In this document: piece by piece, positions 15,029-23,074 of the stretch | Position numbering within the stretch: the stretch's first letter is position 1 | How the letters are laid out: every line of letters starts with the position of its first letter | DNA from: Clostridium_AM sp964554365 | GTDB taxonomy: Bacteria > Bacillota > Clostridia > Clostridiales > Clostridiaceae | Assembly (NCBI GenBank): GCA_964554365.1 | Contig: CAZKOJ010000040.1 | Coordinates: 1 to 28,034, forward strand | Length of the DNA stretch: 28,034 bases | Direction of reading: 5' to 3' | Notes under the pieces: model-generated | What the model saw: the letters and a program-made list of their open reading frames with translations, nothing else | Database searches by the model: none | Told to the model about the DNA's origin: nothing | Made by a program: the position numbers and the translations under genes

Positions 15029-15406
15029 TTATATGAAGATTGGTTGTCCTTTTAAAAATATCATCACATAGGATACATAATGAATATGCTTTTTATAAAA
15101 CAATGGAGAACTAGGTTCTAATATTTCACAACTTAACTTACCAAACATATAAAGTACAGAAGAGAATCCCAATACTATAATTATAAGAAGCAAGCTTATG
15201 CCATCAAATTTTATTGAAAAATTTTCTTTCCCAGCATAATGATTATAAATTAAAACTTCCAATCCTAGTGATACTAACACTAGTGGCCAAAACTTAATCA
15301 TAGTAATATCAATAGATAATTGTAAAAAGTTTATTAAAAGATAAAGTATTCCAAGAGTTATTAAAACTATTCCTAGCGTTAGCGTTCCTACTCTTCTTCC
15401 TTGCAC
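15029..15406 (-). CDS. LiaI/LiaF-like small membrane protein
   Basis: 125 residues with three predicted membrane spans (about 7-27, 37-54, 70-92); the N-terminus GTLTLGIVLITLGILYLLINF and FWPLVLVSLGLEVL are typical of the LiaI/LiaF-TM (DUF5668-like) membrane region used in envelope-stress proteins. The last 30 residues (LEPSSPLFYKKHIHYVSYV onward) look atypical and could be a frameshifted or diverged tail; no family I know ends like this. It overlaps the upstream gene by 19 bases, so translation is probably coupled. Function not established. Confidence 0.65.
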   Translation of the reverse strand: MQGRRVGTLTLGIVLITLGILYLLINFLQLSIDITMIKFWPLVLVSLGLEVLIYNHYAGKENFSIKFDGISLLLIIIVLGFSSVLYMFGKLSCEILEPSSPLFYKKHIHYVSYVMIFLKGQPIFI

Positions 15407-15903
15407 TTTTCTTCACCTGCCTTTAAATACAGTATTTTTTTTTTTCTTAAAAGAAATAATCCTGAAGCAATAAATATCATAGATATAATAATTGATTTTA
15501 TATATCTGATAATTGATAAATCAACATAATGACATATAATAGGAACTAATAAATTATTAAATAATGCTAATAGACCTATAGTAATTAAAAAATATCCAAT
15601 GTATTTTTCTATAGTAGTTCCCCTAATACAATCTTTGCTATATTCTATATTTGAAAAGATTTTTAAACTTGAATCTAACAAAGGCTCCTCACTTGCTGCT
15701 TTTGACCTTACATCAAAAATACTATAAAACCATATTATAGGTAGAAAAATCACTAAAAACTCCAACTCAATAGCAGCACTCAAAAAAACTGTAAAGAAAA
15801 ATAATAACATAAGTTGAATTCCCTGTGTTGTAAGTCCTAAATACATATGTCCTGCTCCTGGCATTAGCGAAAAAAAAGTTGCTACCCTCTTTGAATTTTT
15901 CAA
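15388..15903 (-). CDS. Small multi-span membrane protein
   Basis: 171 residues starting at a TTG with AAGGGGTG eight bases before. The N-terminus, KRVATFFSLMPGAGHMYLGLTTQGIQLMLLFFF, resembles TM2-like membrane proteins (a Gly-rich PGAGHMYLG turn between two spans). Two more spans (about 100-120 and 133-152) end in a Lys-rich, then Glu-rich tail. It overlaps the next gene, which is LiaI/LiaF-like. The promoter box at 15944-16000 is upstream. Taken together the pair looks like an envelope-stress module, which is inference. Confidence 0.65.
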   Translation of the reverse strand: MKNSKRVATFFSLMPGAGHMYLGLTTQGIQLMLLFFFTVFLSAAIELEFLVIFLPIIWFYSIFDVRSKAASEEPLLDSSLKIFSNIEYSKDCIRGTTIEKYIGYFLITIGLLALFNNLLVPIICHYVDLSIIRYIKSIIISMIFIASGLFLLRKKKILYLKAGEEKCKEEE

Positions 15904-15943
15904 AATATATACACCCCTTAAATTTAATTTGTTTTATGTATTT

Positions 15944-16000
15944 ATTGTAGCTTACAAATCTTAAAATAAAGTCCAACATAATCTTAAGATTTTCTTAAGA
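15944..16000 (-). promoter_or_regulatory. Promoter with three-part CTTAA box (site B)
   Basis: CTTAA begins at 15960, 15983 and 15994 on plus. On minus a -10 TACAAT (15949-15944) lies 11 bases from the first element. TTTCTTAAGA at 15991-16000 is identical to 141-150 in site A. The two downstream elements are exactly 11 bases apart, and no good -35 is seen, suggesting response-regulator activation of the gene pair at 15903-15029. Confidence 0.6.
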
Positions 16001-16003
16001 TTT

Positions 16004-16049
16004 AAAAAAGGACTGTGTCAAAATTTCTATTTTGACACAGTCCTTTTTT
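16004..16049. terminator. Strong bidirectional terminator of the CWB2 amidase gene
   Basis: A perfect 21-bp stem (16004-16024 with 16029-16049), loop TTCT, with six outer A-T pairs forming the T run on either strand. It lies right after the amidase stop. Confidence 0.92.
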
Positions 16050-16051
16050 AA

Positions 16052-17575
16052 TTATTCTACACTTGCAACATTTAGTATTCCTGTAGTAATAGCTTGTGCA
16101 ACTTTGTTTTGAAAACTGTCATTATTTAAAAGATTTTCTTCATTAGAGTTACTTATAAATGCAATTTCTAAAAGTACTGCTGGGGCTGTTGTGTTCTTTA
16201 TAACATAAAAATTTGCTGTTTTTATTCCTCTATCCAACAAACCTGTAGCATTTATAAGTTGTGTTTGTATAGATTGTGCTAACTTCATTCCTGATGCACT
16301 ACCATCAACATAATATGTTTCTGTTCCCTTTGCACTAGAACTTTCTGCACTGTTAGCATGTATAGATACAAAGTACTGGATATTTTCATTATTTGCTATA
16401 TCACAACGTTCTTGTAAATCTTCACCTACATTTGATGGCCATGACACGCTATCACTAGTTCTAGTATAAACAACCTCCACACCATTTTGTTCAAGCAATT
16501 TTCCAGCTTTTAATGCTATGGCTAAATTTACATTTTTCTCAAGTACATCTGTGGGTCCAACTGCTCCAGAGTCATATCCACCGTGTCCTGGATCTATGCA
16601 TATTTTAATAGATTTTCCATTTAAAATTCTATTTATCAATATGTCTGATATAACACCATTCCCACCCAATATGTATATTTGTGATATATTATTCAAATTA
16701 GATCTAATTATAGAGTTTTTTGTATTGTAAGAGTTGCTTACTAAAACAATAGGAGATGATATTTTTGCTGCAGCAGCTGAACCTGATAAAGCATCTGCAA
16801 ACCCTTCTCCATTTGCCAAATAAACATTATTAATATTTGTGCTATTAAAAAACTCATTTATAACAGCTGTATTAGTTTCGTATCTATCAGTACCACTTAA
16901 TCTTTTGTAGTTATTAATGCCTACCAAGGAATTGCTACTAACAGAACCTTGTCCACCTATAACATAGGATATATTATTATTATTATTAAGGAAATTTTTA
17001 ATATTATCAGGTAATTTATTTTGTGTAGTAAGAAGTATAGGCATTTGCTTTGATGCTGCTATAGGTGCTGCTGATACTGCGTCTGGGAAATTTTCACCTG
17101 AAGCAATAAACACGCCATTATTTAATCCTACAGTTTCTGCTACCTTTAAACTAGTTTCATATCTATCCTCACCACATATTCTAGTGCAAGTTATATTGCT
17201 ATTACTTAATCCATTCTCCACATTCTCCGATACTGCACCAGTTCCTCCTATTATAAACGCATTTTTAGCATTCAATCTTTTTATTTCTTCCATCACATTA
17301 TTGTTTATTTTATCATGCTGTGTTAGTAAAATAGGTGCATTATATTTTTTTGATAATGGTGCTGCACTTAGTGCATCTGGAAAATCTTCTCCTGAAACCA
17401 ATATAATGTAGTCTGATTTTATCCAGTTATTTTGTGAGATTTTCACTGAGGTTTCATATCGATCATTTCCCCCATATCTTTGAGTTGACGGGGCTGCTGA
17501 TACTTTTGTTGTGACTATAAAAATCACACTCAAAAAGCAACAAAAAGACAATAGAAATTTTTTTCTAATTACCAT
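16052..17575 (-). CDS. Secreted N-acetylmuramoyl-L-alanine amidase with three CWB2 repeats
   Basis: 507 residues. A signal peptide spans about 1-28 (KKFLLSFCCFLSVIFIV then SAA). Three CWB2 repeats follow (about 32-118, 132-212, 226-312), each starting R(Y/I/L)xGxDRYET and containing a FPDALSAAP-like or FADALSGSA segment. Residues 322-505 are an Amidase_3 domain with zinc and catalytic residues H331 (DPGHGG), E346, H406 (SIHANS) and E470 (LLEIAFIS). CWB2 modules hold the protein on the cell wall through anionic polymers, and the amidase cuts the peptide from MurNAc, so it is a wall-remodelling enzyme. ATG start with AAGGAGTG. Monocistronic. Confidence 0.93.
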   Translation of the reverse strand: MVIRKKFLLSFCCFLSVIFIVTTKVSAAPSTQRYGGNDRYETSVKISQNNWIKSDYIILVSGEDFPDALSAAPLSKKYNAPILLTQHDKINNNVMEEIKRLNAKNAFIIGGTGAVSENVENGLSNSNITCTRICGEDRYETSLKVAETVGLNNGVFIASGENFPDAVSAAPIAASKQMPILLTTQNKLPDNIKNFLNNNNNISYVIGGQGSVSSNSLVGINNYKRLSGTDRYETNTAVINEFFNSTNINNVYLANGEGFADALSGSAAAAKISSPIVLVSNSYNTKNSIIRSNLNNISQIYILGGNGVISDILINRILNGKSIKICIDPGHGGYDSGAVGPTDVLEKNVNLAIALKAGKLLEQNGVEVVYTRTSDSVSWPSNVGEDLQERCDIANNENIQYFVSIHANSAESSSAKGTETYYVDGSASGMKLAQSIQTQLINATGLLDRGIKTANFYVIKNTTAPAVLLEIAFISNSNEENLLNNDSFQNKVAQAITTGILNVASVE

Positions 17576-17898
17576 TGAAGTTCACTCCTTATAACGTTGT
17601 TTCTTTATTCTAACATAAATTTAAAGTATAAATCGCTGGTACTTAATGGAGTTACTTCATATATTTTTTGTAATTCCTTGAATAACATATTTATAAAATA
17701 TATGAACCTCCACTTTTAAAACCATATATACAAATGTTATAATATATAAATGTTGAATTATTACATTATCAATCTAATGTAATAATTCAACATTTTATAA
17801 TTTCTAATTTTATAGTTTGAAAAATTTTATTTGTATTAAAATATTAAACATAGTTCCCCGATCTATTTACATTACCCAGCTTTAGGAGGCTATTTTAT
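17576..17898. other. Divergent region, 323 bases
   Basis: Between the minus-strand amidase and the plus-strand cyclase. It holds an 11-bp inverted repeat with a 27-base loop (17657-17667 with 17695-17705) and the 21-bp perfect repeat at 17748-17795. No c-di-GMP riboswitch core is visible before the cyclase. Confidence 0.5.
17748..17795. repeat. Perfect 21-bp inverted repeat
   Basis: 17748-17768 pairs with 17775-17795, loop TCAATC. Only A-T rich pairs with a few G-C, no strong T run, and no gene ends next to it on either strand. Confidence 0.8.
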
Positions 17899-19551
17899 AT
17901 GTCTAGAAAATCACTGAAAATTTCTTTATTTGTTGTTTTTTTATCTATAATCATAGGTGTTTTTGTAAATATAATATCTAAAAATATTTACTTAAATCCA
18001 AAATCAAAATCTATAAAAATTTATCCTAGCTCTATAAAATCTGATAAATTTGATCTTAGCTATAGACTAATGAGTTCAAGTGAGCCAACTATACAAAAAT
18101 TCACTGTAATCATACCCAAAAATGATTTCGATAAATTAGGATATTCCAACCATGAACTTTTGATTTATAGGCTTAATTGCCAAGCCTATAGAGTTTATTT
18201 AAATGATGTTTATATAGGTTCTCTAGGCGATTTTGAGAAAGGCAATAGTAACATAAAAAATGCTTTAATTAATTTTCCTATAGATAAACATTTAATAAAG
18301 GATGAGAATAGGCTGACTATTGAGACCTTTAGCTTATATGACATAGGTCTCAGTTATTTACCAATTATTATTTGCAATAAAAGCACCTCCAACTCAATTT
18401 TTAATTGGTTTAATTTATTAATTTACACTCTAAACCCCATGAGTATTAGTTTTGGTATTATAGGATTTATTATATTAACCACTTATTATTTTTTAAACAA
18501 AAAAAATAAAAACTATTATTTTTATTTTTCATTGTCAATGCTTTTTTGGGTTTTTTCTTTACCAGAATTTATGGTTATATATAACATACCTTTTTCATAT
18601 ATAATATATAAAAAACTTATGTTATTATTTGCTTACAGTGCCACCAGCTGTCTTTCAATTGCTTTATATAAACTATTTAATAATAAATTAAACAAAATCT
18701 TAGCCTACATAACCTTAATAACTATTATAATAATTTGTATTTTTTCAAATGACCTAATATCCTTTAAGCATTGTTATCGATTTTCAAATTTTATTCTACC
18801 AGTAAATGTTTTAAGCTGGATTTACATTACACAAAAAAAATTTAAAGAATGTGATATAGCAAAAATTCTCTGCATTAGTGGATATCTGTGTTTAATATTT
18901 CTAATCTTTAATGTGATTTTTATTTACAAAAAAAATTTATCTATAATAAATACGCCTTTACTTTATACTGCTTGTCTAACAAGTAGTGCAATAATCATGG
19001 TATTTCTTGACTATATTAATAAAGAAAAAGAAATTGAAAATGCCAGTAAACTTCATATAGAACTTTATGAAAAATCAATAACTGATGCTATGACAGGTTT
19101 TTACAATCATCATTATATAACCTCTGTAATTAAGCAGCTTTCTCCTAATTACTATATTATAATTGTTGATATAGATGATTTTAAATCAGTTAATGATACG
19201 TATGGACATTTGATTGGTGATAAGGCTATACAATATATTTCAGATACGATAAAATCTGTCGCTGATGATAATACCATACTAGGTCGTTATGGTGGCGATG
19301 AGTTTTTAATGATTTGTTTACACGCTGATATAGACATCTGTATTAATATAATTAAAAAAATAAATGTAGCTATCAATTTATTTCCTTTCACTGTGAACGA
19401 GAAAATTATTCCTTTAACTTTTTCCTCTGGGTTTTACAAAGTTGTTGAAATGGAATCTATAGATGACATAATTTCCAAAGTTGATAAAGCTCTTTACATA
19501 TCTAAAAACAATGGCAAAAATCAATTTACAATATTTAACAATACATTGTAA
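17899..19551 (+). CDS. Membrane-bound diguanylate cyclase
   Basis: 550 residues. A first membrane span (about 9-29) is followed by an outside segment (30-165) that resembles the DISMED-type beta domain of 7TMR-DISM receptors, then about seven spans (165-372), a short linker and a GGDEF domain (385-548). The active-site GGDEF is intact (465-469), as is the metal-binding VDIDDFK (423-429) and the NDTYGH motif. No inhibitory RxxD is seen just upstream. It should make c-di-GMP in response to an outside or membrane signal. The ATG has a TTTAGGAGG ribosome site. The opposing enzyme is at 5849-7747. Confidence 0.9.
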   Translation: MSRKSLKISLFVVFLSIIIGVFVNIISKNIYLNPKSKSIKIYPSSIKSDKFDLSYRLMSSSEPTIQKFTVIIPKNDFDKLGYSNHELLIYRLNCQAYRVYLNDVYIGSLGDFEKGNSNIKNALINFPIDKHLIKDENRLTIETFSLYDIGLSYLPIIICNKSTSNSIFNWFNLLIYTLNPMSISFGIIGFIILTTYYFLNKKNKNYYFYFSLSMLFWVFSLPEFMVIYNIPFSYIIYKKLMLLFAYSATSCLSIALYKLFNNKLNKILAYITLITIIIICIFSNDLISFKHCYRFSNFILPVNVLSWIYITQKKFKECDIAKILCISGYLCLIFLIFNVIFIYKKNLSIINTPLLYTACLTSSAIIMVFLDYINKEKEIENASKLHIELYEKSITDAMTGFYNHHYITSVIKQLSPNYYIIIVDIDDFKSVNDTYGHLIGDKAIQYISDTIKSVADDNTILGRYGGDEFLMICLHADIDICINIIKKINVAINLFPFTVNEKIIPLTFSSGFYKVVEMESIDDIISKVDKALYISKNNGKNQFTIFNNTL

Positions 19552-19584
19552 AACAAAGTAATTTTATATATTTTAAAATTTAAA

Positions 19585-19638
19585 TTGGACTTTTCATGAA
19601 CATATTTAATATAATATAGTCATAGGTATTAAATATGT
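19585..19638 (+). promoter_or_regulatory. Promoter with flanking inverted repeat before the exonuclease
   Basis: TTGGAC (19585-19590) and TAATAT (19607-19612, 16-base spacer) or TATAAT (19610-19615). ACATATTTAAT (19600-19610) and ATTAAATATGT (19628-19638) form a perfect 11-bp inverted repeat around the start region. Confidence 0.4.
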
Positions 19639-19656
19639 TAGGAGATTGTAATTTTT

Positions 19657-20250
19657 ATGAAAAAAATTTTTTTAGATACAGAAACTACAGGACTAGAACC
19701 TGGAGAAATTCTACAACTTACTTATTGTATATGTGACACAAATGAACACGGAGTTGAAAAGGTTTCTTTAGCAAAAAATTTCTTTTTTGCTGTAGATTAT
19801 GTTGAACCTTCCGCACAATCAATACATGGCTTTGACGTAGACACGCTAAAAAATTTATCTAAAGGTCAAATATTTAAAGATGTTTCTGCTGAAATAGCGT
19901 CGGATTTAAAAGGAGGCATTTTTATTGCCCATAATGTTAAATTTGATAAAAAGTTTATCACCTCAGAATTTGATAGATTAAATAACATAGATTGGAATCC
20001 CGAAAAATTCTTTTGTACTATGGAATACTTTAAATCAATAGTACAAGCAAAAACCAAAACTGGTAGATTAAAATATCCTAAATTAGAAGAAACAATGAAT
20101 TTTCTTGAAGTAGATCGAAATGTTGTACTCAATGGAGCTAAAAAGCTTTTTCATTGTAATGATGTTAATTTCCATGACGCTAGATATGATGTAGCTGGTC
20201 TTGTGTCTTGCTACTATAAGGGTCAAAAGCTAGGATATACTTTTATTTAA
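19657..20250 (+). CDS. DEDDh 3'-5' exonuclease (DnaQ/PolC-like)
   Basis: 197 residues, a stand-alone exonuclease domain. The five catalytic residues are visible: D7 and E9 in FLDTETTG, D97 in AHNVKFDKKF, and H173 and D178 in HDARYDV. IHGFD near 56-60 is also family-typical. Such proteins proofread or trim DNA or RNA 3' ends; the substrate is unknown. TTAGGAG lies 11 bases before the ATG. The stop codon is followed closely by the structured RNA of 20262-20473. Confidence 0.88.
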   Translation: MKKIFLDTETTGLEPGEILQLTYCICDTNEHGVEKVSLAKNFFFAVDYVEPSAQSIHGFDVDTLKNLSKGQIFKDVSAEIASDLKGGIFIAHNVKFDKKFITSEFDRLNNIDWNPEKFFCTMEYFKSIVQAKTKTGRLKYPKLEETMNFLEVDRNVVLNGAKKLFHCNDVNFHDARYDVAGLVSCYYKGQKLGYTFI

Positions 20251-20261
20251 ATTATTTATGT

Positions 20262-20473
20262 TTGAAAATGCCTAACTTCAAGGTGGGGTTTCGAACCCCA
20301 CCCTAAACCAAGAACTCTATTTAGGCATATGAAAGAAAATAACAAATCAAAGATGCCACGGATATTTTGTGTCATACAAGGGGAAACAGGCTCCTCTGAT
20401 AGTTGTTCTATAAAAGGGTTGTGCTGACGCAGTATGACATAAAATAGACTAGCAGACTGACTAGTTATTTTTT
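20262..20473 (+). ncRNA. Structured RNA, copy 1 of a two-copy family
   Basis: Two structured parts and a terminator. Part one: ATGCCTAA (20268-20275) pairs with TTAGGCAT (20321-20328), enclosing a GC-rich hairpin (20282-20289 with 20295-20302). Part two, after an A-rich linker: a 13-bp helix with one G-U (20365-20377 with 20432-20444) encloses AGGGGA/TCCTCT (20379-20384 with 20392-20397) or, as in the second copy, CCT/AGG (20393-20395 with 20415-20417) plus ATAG/CTAT (20399-20402 with 20408-20411). A final hairpin and six T (20468-20473) end it. The linker, core and terminator recur at 166-340 minus. The 5' end is approximate. No family is recognised with confidence; it may be a known clostridial RNA class. 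Confidence 0.75.
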
Positions 20474-20486
20474 AATGTGCCTTACT

Positions 20487-21125
20487 CTACATATTAGTGA
20501 TTTCATATTTTCCATTTTCCCCTAAAGAATAAATTACATCTCCAAATAACTCCGCTTCTTTCATATCATGTGTTACTAATATAATGGTTCTTTTATCTTC
20601 TTTATGCAGCTTTAAGAAGTTTTCTATTATTTCTTTTTTTAATTTATAATCTAACCCTTTAAAGGGTTCATCCATTAAGAGTAACCTACTTTTATATGCA
20701 AAAGCCCTTGCTATAGCTACTCTTCTTTTCATGCCTCCACTTAACTTACTTGGAAGTTTATTTTTATATTCACTCAATTTAACAATTTCTAAATATTTAT
20801 TTATAACACTACTTATCTCTTCTTTGTTCATTATGGATTTTAATACAAAATCTATGTTTTCATATACTGTAAGATGGGGAATAAGTCTATCATCTTGGAA
20901 TATGTAAGATATGTTTTTATCTTTTAAAATAACTTTTCCACTGTCTTCTTTTTCAATACCACTTATAATATTTAGCAGTGTGGTTTTTCCACAACCTGAA
21001 GGTCCTAAAATAACAGTAATTTTATTTTCCTCAAAATTCATATTTAACTTATGTAAAACTTTATGTCCTTCATAAGCTTTACATAAATTCGTTATCTGCA
21101 CTTCATAACTACTAATTTTATTCAT
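20487..21125 (-). CDS. ABC transporter ATPase (SsuB/TauB/ThiZ type)
   Basis: 212 residues from the ATG at 21125, preferred over a GTG at 21134 because AAGGTGG lies five bases before it. Walker A GPSGCGKTT is at 41-49, the Q-loop in YIFQDDRLIPHLTVYEN, the signature LSGGMKRR near 130, then DEPFKGLD and the switch THDMKEAE. Lengths and the YIFQDDRL motif are those of the sulfonate/taurine/nitrate and pyrimidine-precursor importers. It is the last gene of a three-gene operon, 15 bases after the permease. Confidence 0.9.
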   Translation of the reverse strand: MNKISSYEVQITNLCKAYEGHKVLHKLNMNFEENKITVILGPSGCGKTTLLNIISGIEKEDSGKVILKDKNISYIFQDDRLIPHLTVYENIDFVLKSIMNKEEISSVINKYLEIVKLSEYKNKLPSKLSGGMKRRVAIARAFAYKSRLLLMDEPFKGLDYKLKKEIIENFLKLHKEDKRTIILVTHDMKEAELFGDVIYSLGENGKYEITNM

Positions 21126-21140
21126 GATTACCACCTTTAA

Positions 21141-21905
21141 TCAGTTAAACTTATTATTTATATTTTTTATATAATATTTAAATATTAATTCAAAAATGAA
21201 GCTTAGTAACACTACTACAATAGTCCATGCAAAAAGCTCTGCTGTTTCTAATGTTGCTTTGGCGTTTAAAAGATTTAAACCTATAGAATATCTTGGAGTA
21301 CTTAAAATTTCAGAAGCCACTGAAACCTTCCATCCAATACCTAAGCACATCAGTATACCCGAAATAATATAAGGCTTAATAGAAGGCAAATAAATATGCT
21401 TTATTACATATTTGTTTTTAACCTTATATACATTGGCCATTTGAATTAAGTCAATATCTACAGATCTTATACCTTGCAACACATTAGTATATATTATAGG
21501 AAAGCATATTAGTATAGTCGTAAAAATAGCTACATTAGAAGATTTAAACCAAACTAACGCTATTATTATTATGGACATAACGGGAGTAGCTTTTATAGCT
21601 ACCATTAAAGGTTCTAATAATTCTTCTATAAATTTATTAAGCCCTGCAGTAACACCTACTAACATTCCCACACTTATAGACAAAACAAGCCCTATTATAA
21701 CTCTAACTATACTATTAAAAATACTTTCCCAAAAATAAACTTTTTTCATAAGTATACTTAAGACTTTCAATACTTCTATAGGGGAAGGCATTAAAATTGG
21801 TTTATTAATAAAAAGGGAGCAAAGCTCCCAAACTAACATCCAAAATATGAATATATTTATTTTTTTAGTTACCCTTTTCGTTTCCTTTGTAATAGAATTT
21901 TTCAT
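21141..21905 (-). CDS. ABC transporter permease (SsuC/TauC type)
   Basis: 254 residues from the ATG at 21905. That start is chosen because TTGGAGGA sits eleven bases upstream, inside the binding-protein gene; the frame is open further up but with no start of comparable quality. The protein has about six spans and the BPD_transp_1 EAA region (LIQMANVYKVKNKYVIKHIYLPSIKPYI, read in pieces). The opening of the gene overlaps the end of the binding-protein gene by 41 bases, so translation is coupled. Confidence 0.88.
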   Translation of the reverse strand: MKNSITKETKRVTKKINIFIFWMLVWELCSLFINKPILMPSPIEVLKVLSILMKKVYFWESIFNSIVRVIIGLVLSISVGMLVGVTAGLNKFIEELLEPLMVAIKATPVMSIIIIALVWFKSSNVAIFTTILICFPIIYTNVLQGIRSVDIDLIQMANVYKVKNKYVIKHIYLPSIKPYIISGILMCLGIGWKVSVASEILSTPRYSIGLNLLNAKATLETAELFAWTIVVVLLSFIFELIFKYYIKNINNKFN

Positions 21906-22878
21906 CTGGTATTTTTCCTCCAATGGATTTTGGATCATTTTCTTTTAAAACCTTATAAAACTTATCTAAGGATTCTTTTCCATCCTTTGCACTAATAAAT
22001 ACTATATTGCATTTTGGGATAGCTATTTCTGCTATTTTAGCCTTTGCTATTATTCCATTTTTTTCTATAAGCTTTCCTGCTTCTTCTTTATTTTTATTTA
22101 CAAAATCTACAGAGCTTTTATATTTATTTAAAAATTCATCTACATCTTTTTCTCTTTTATCTATAAAGCTTTTTCTAAATACTAAAGTTCCCATTGCTAG
22201 CTTACTTTTATTTTCTGATACTTTTTCCCATTCTTTACTTAAATCAATTGGCACCTGTAAATCTTTGTTTTTCACTTTTGTTGCTGTTACAAAAGGTTCT
22301 GGTAGCACTGCTATTTTAACTTCTTTTGATGCTACTGCGGTAGCTAAATCATTGTGCTGCATCTTATACTCAATTTTAACATCCTTGTCTGGTTCCAATC
22401 CATTTTTTTTCAATATATAATTTAAAACGAATTCTGGTGTACCACCTTTTCCACTTGCATAAATAGTCTTGCCTTTTACATCCTTTATGTCTTTTATTGT
22501 ATTGCCATTTTCTACAATGTATAAAACACCTAAAGTATTTATACCCAATAATTGAACACCGCCCTGTGTTTTATTATATAAAACTGGCGCTAAGTTTGAT
22601 GGCACTGCCGCTCCATCTACTTCACCATTTACAATTTTAGATACTATTTGATCTGGGGAATCGAACATAGAAATATCATAATCGTCCTTATTTTCTTCCA
22701 TAAGCTTAACCATGCCCATACCCGTAGGCCCCTTTAACGCAGCTATCCTAATTTTTTCTTTTTTAGCACTGGGTTTAGCCTGTCCATTGTTGCTTGATTC
22801 ATTTGAACAAGCTACTGTAAACAGTGTTGACGCTACTAATATCAATGCCATTAACAATGTTCCTATCCTTTTTTTCAT
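21865..22878 (-). CDS. Substrate-binding lipoprotein (NMT1/SsuA-like)
   Basis: 337 residues. A lipoprotein signal ends at TVAC (lipidated C24). The mature domain starts IRIAALKGPTGMGMVKL and continues with the pattern of SsuA/NMT1-type binding proteins (VNGEVDGAAVPSNLAPVLYNK, VKGKTIYASGKGGTPEFVLNYIL, VASKEVKIAVLPEPFV). The whole operon could take up alkanesulfonates, nitrate-like anions or a thiamine precursor; no sulfonatase or thi gene is next to it, and I see no THI-box upstream, so the substrate remains open. AAGGAGGGG precedes the ATG, with a small GACTC/GAGTC hairpin just before it that could affect initiation. Confidence 0.85.
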   Translation of the reverse strand: MKKRIGTLLMALILVASTLFTVACSNESSNNGQAKPSAKKEKIRIAALKGPTGMGMVKLMEENKDDYDISMFDSPDQIVSKIVNGEVDGAAVPSNLAPVLYNKTQGGVQLLGINTLGVLYIVENGNTIKDIKDVKGKTIYASGKGGTPEFVLNYILKKNGLEPDKDVKIEYKMQHNDLATAVASKEVKIAVLPEPFVTATKVKNKDLQVPIDLSKEWEKVSENKSKLAMGTLVFRKSFIDKREKDVDEFLNKYKSSVDFVNKNKEEAGKLIEKNGIIAKAKIAEIAIPKCNIVFISAKDGKESLDKFYKVLKENDPKSIGGKIPDEKFYYKGNEKGN

Positions 22879-23020
22879 AATAGCCCCTCCTTGACTCTTT
22901 GAGTCTTTAAAATTAATAAAATGTGTATAAACCCTAACAAACTAATTTACTTATAATTATATACCAAAATATTCTAGTTATCTATCCATTATATTATTTT
23001 TCATCATAATAAAACACTAA

Positions 23021-23047
23021 AAACTGAATGGATAATCCATTCAGTTT
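23021..23047 (-). terminator. Terminator of the alcohol dehydrogenase gene
   Basis: AAACTGAATGGA (23021-23032) pairs with TCCATTCAGTTT (23036-23047), loop TAA. It separates the dehydrogenase from the ABC operon downstream. Confidence 0.75.
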
Positions 23048-23074
23048 TTACTTAATAGTTTAACCACAGCATCA

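Noticed and set aside
17800..17898. c-di-GMP riboswitch before the diguanylate cyclase
   Set aside because: No GEMM-type conserved core (such as CACAGGGCAAACC-like sequence) is present.
20282..20302. tRNA T-arm look-alike (GGGGTTCGAAACCCC on minus)
   Set aside because: No acceptor, D or anticodon arm can be formed around it; it is the hairpin of the structured RNA.
22879..23020. THI-box or other riboswitch before the ABC operon
   Set aside because: No CTGAGA-type thiamine core or other aptamer core seen; only a small GACTC/GAGTC hairpin near the ribosome site.
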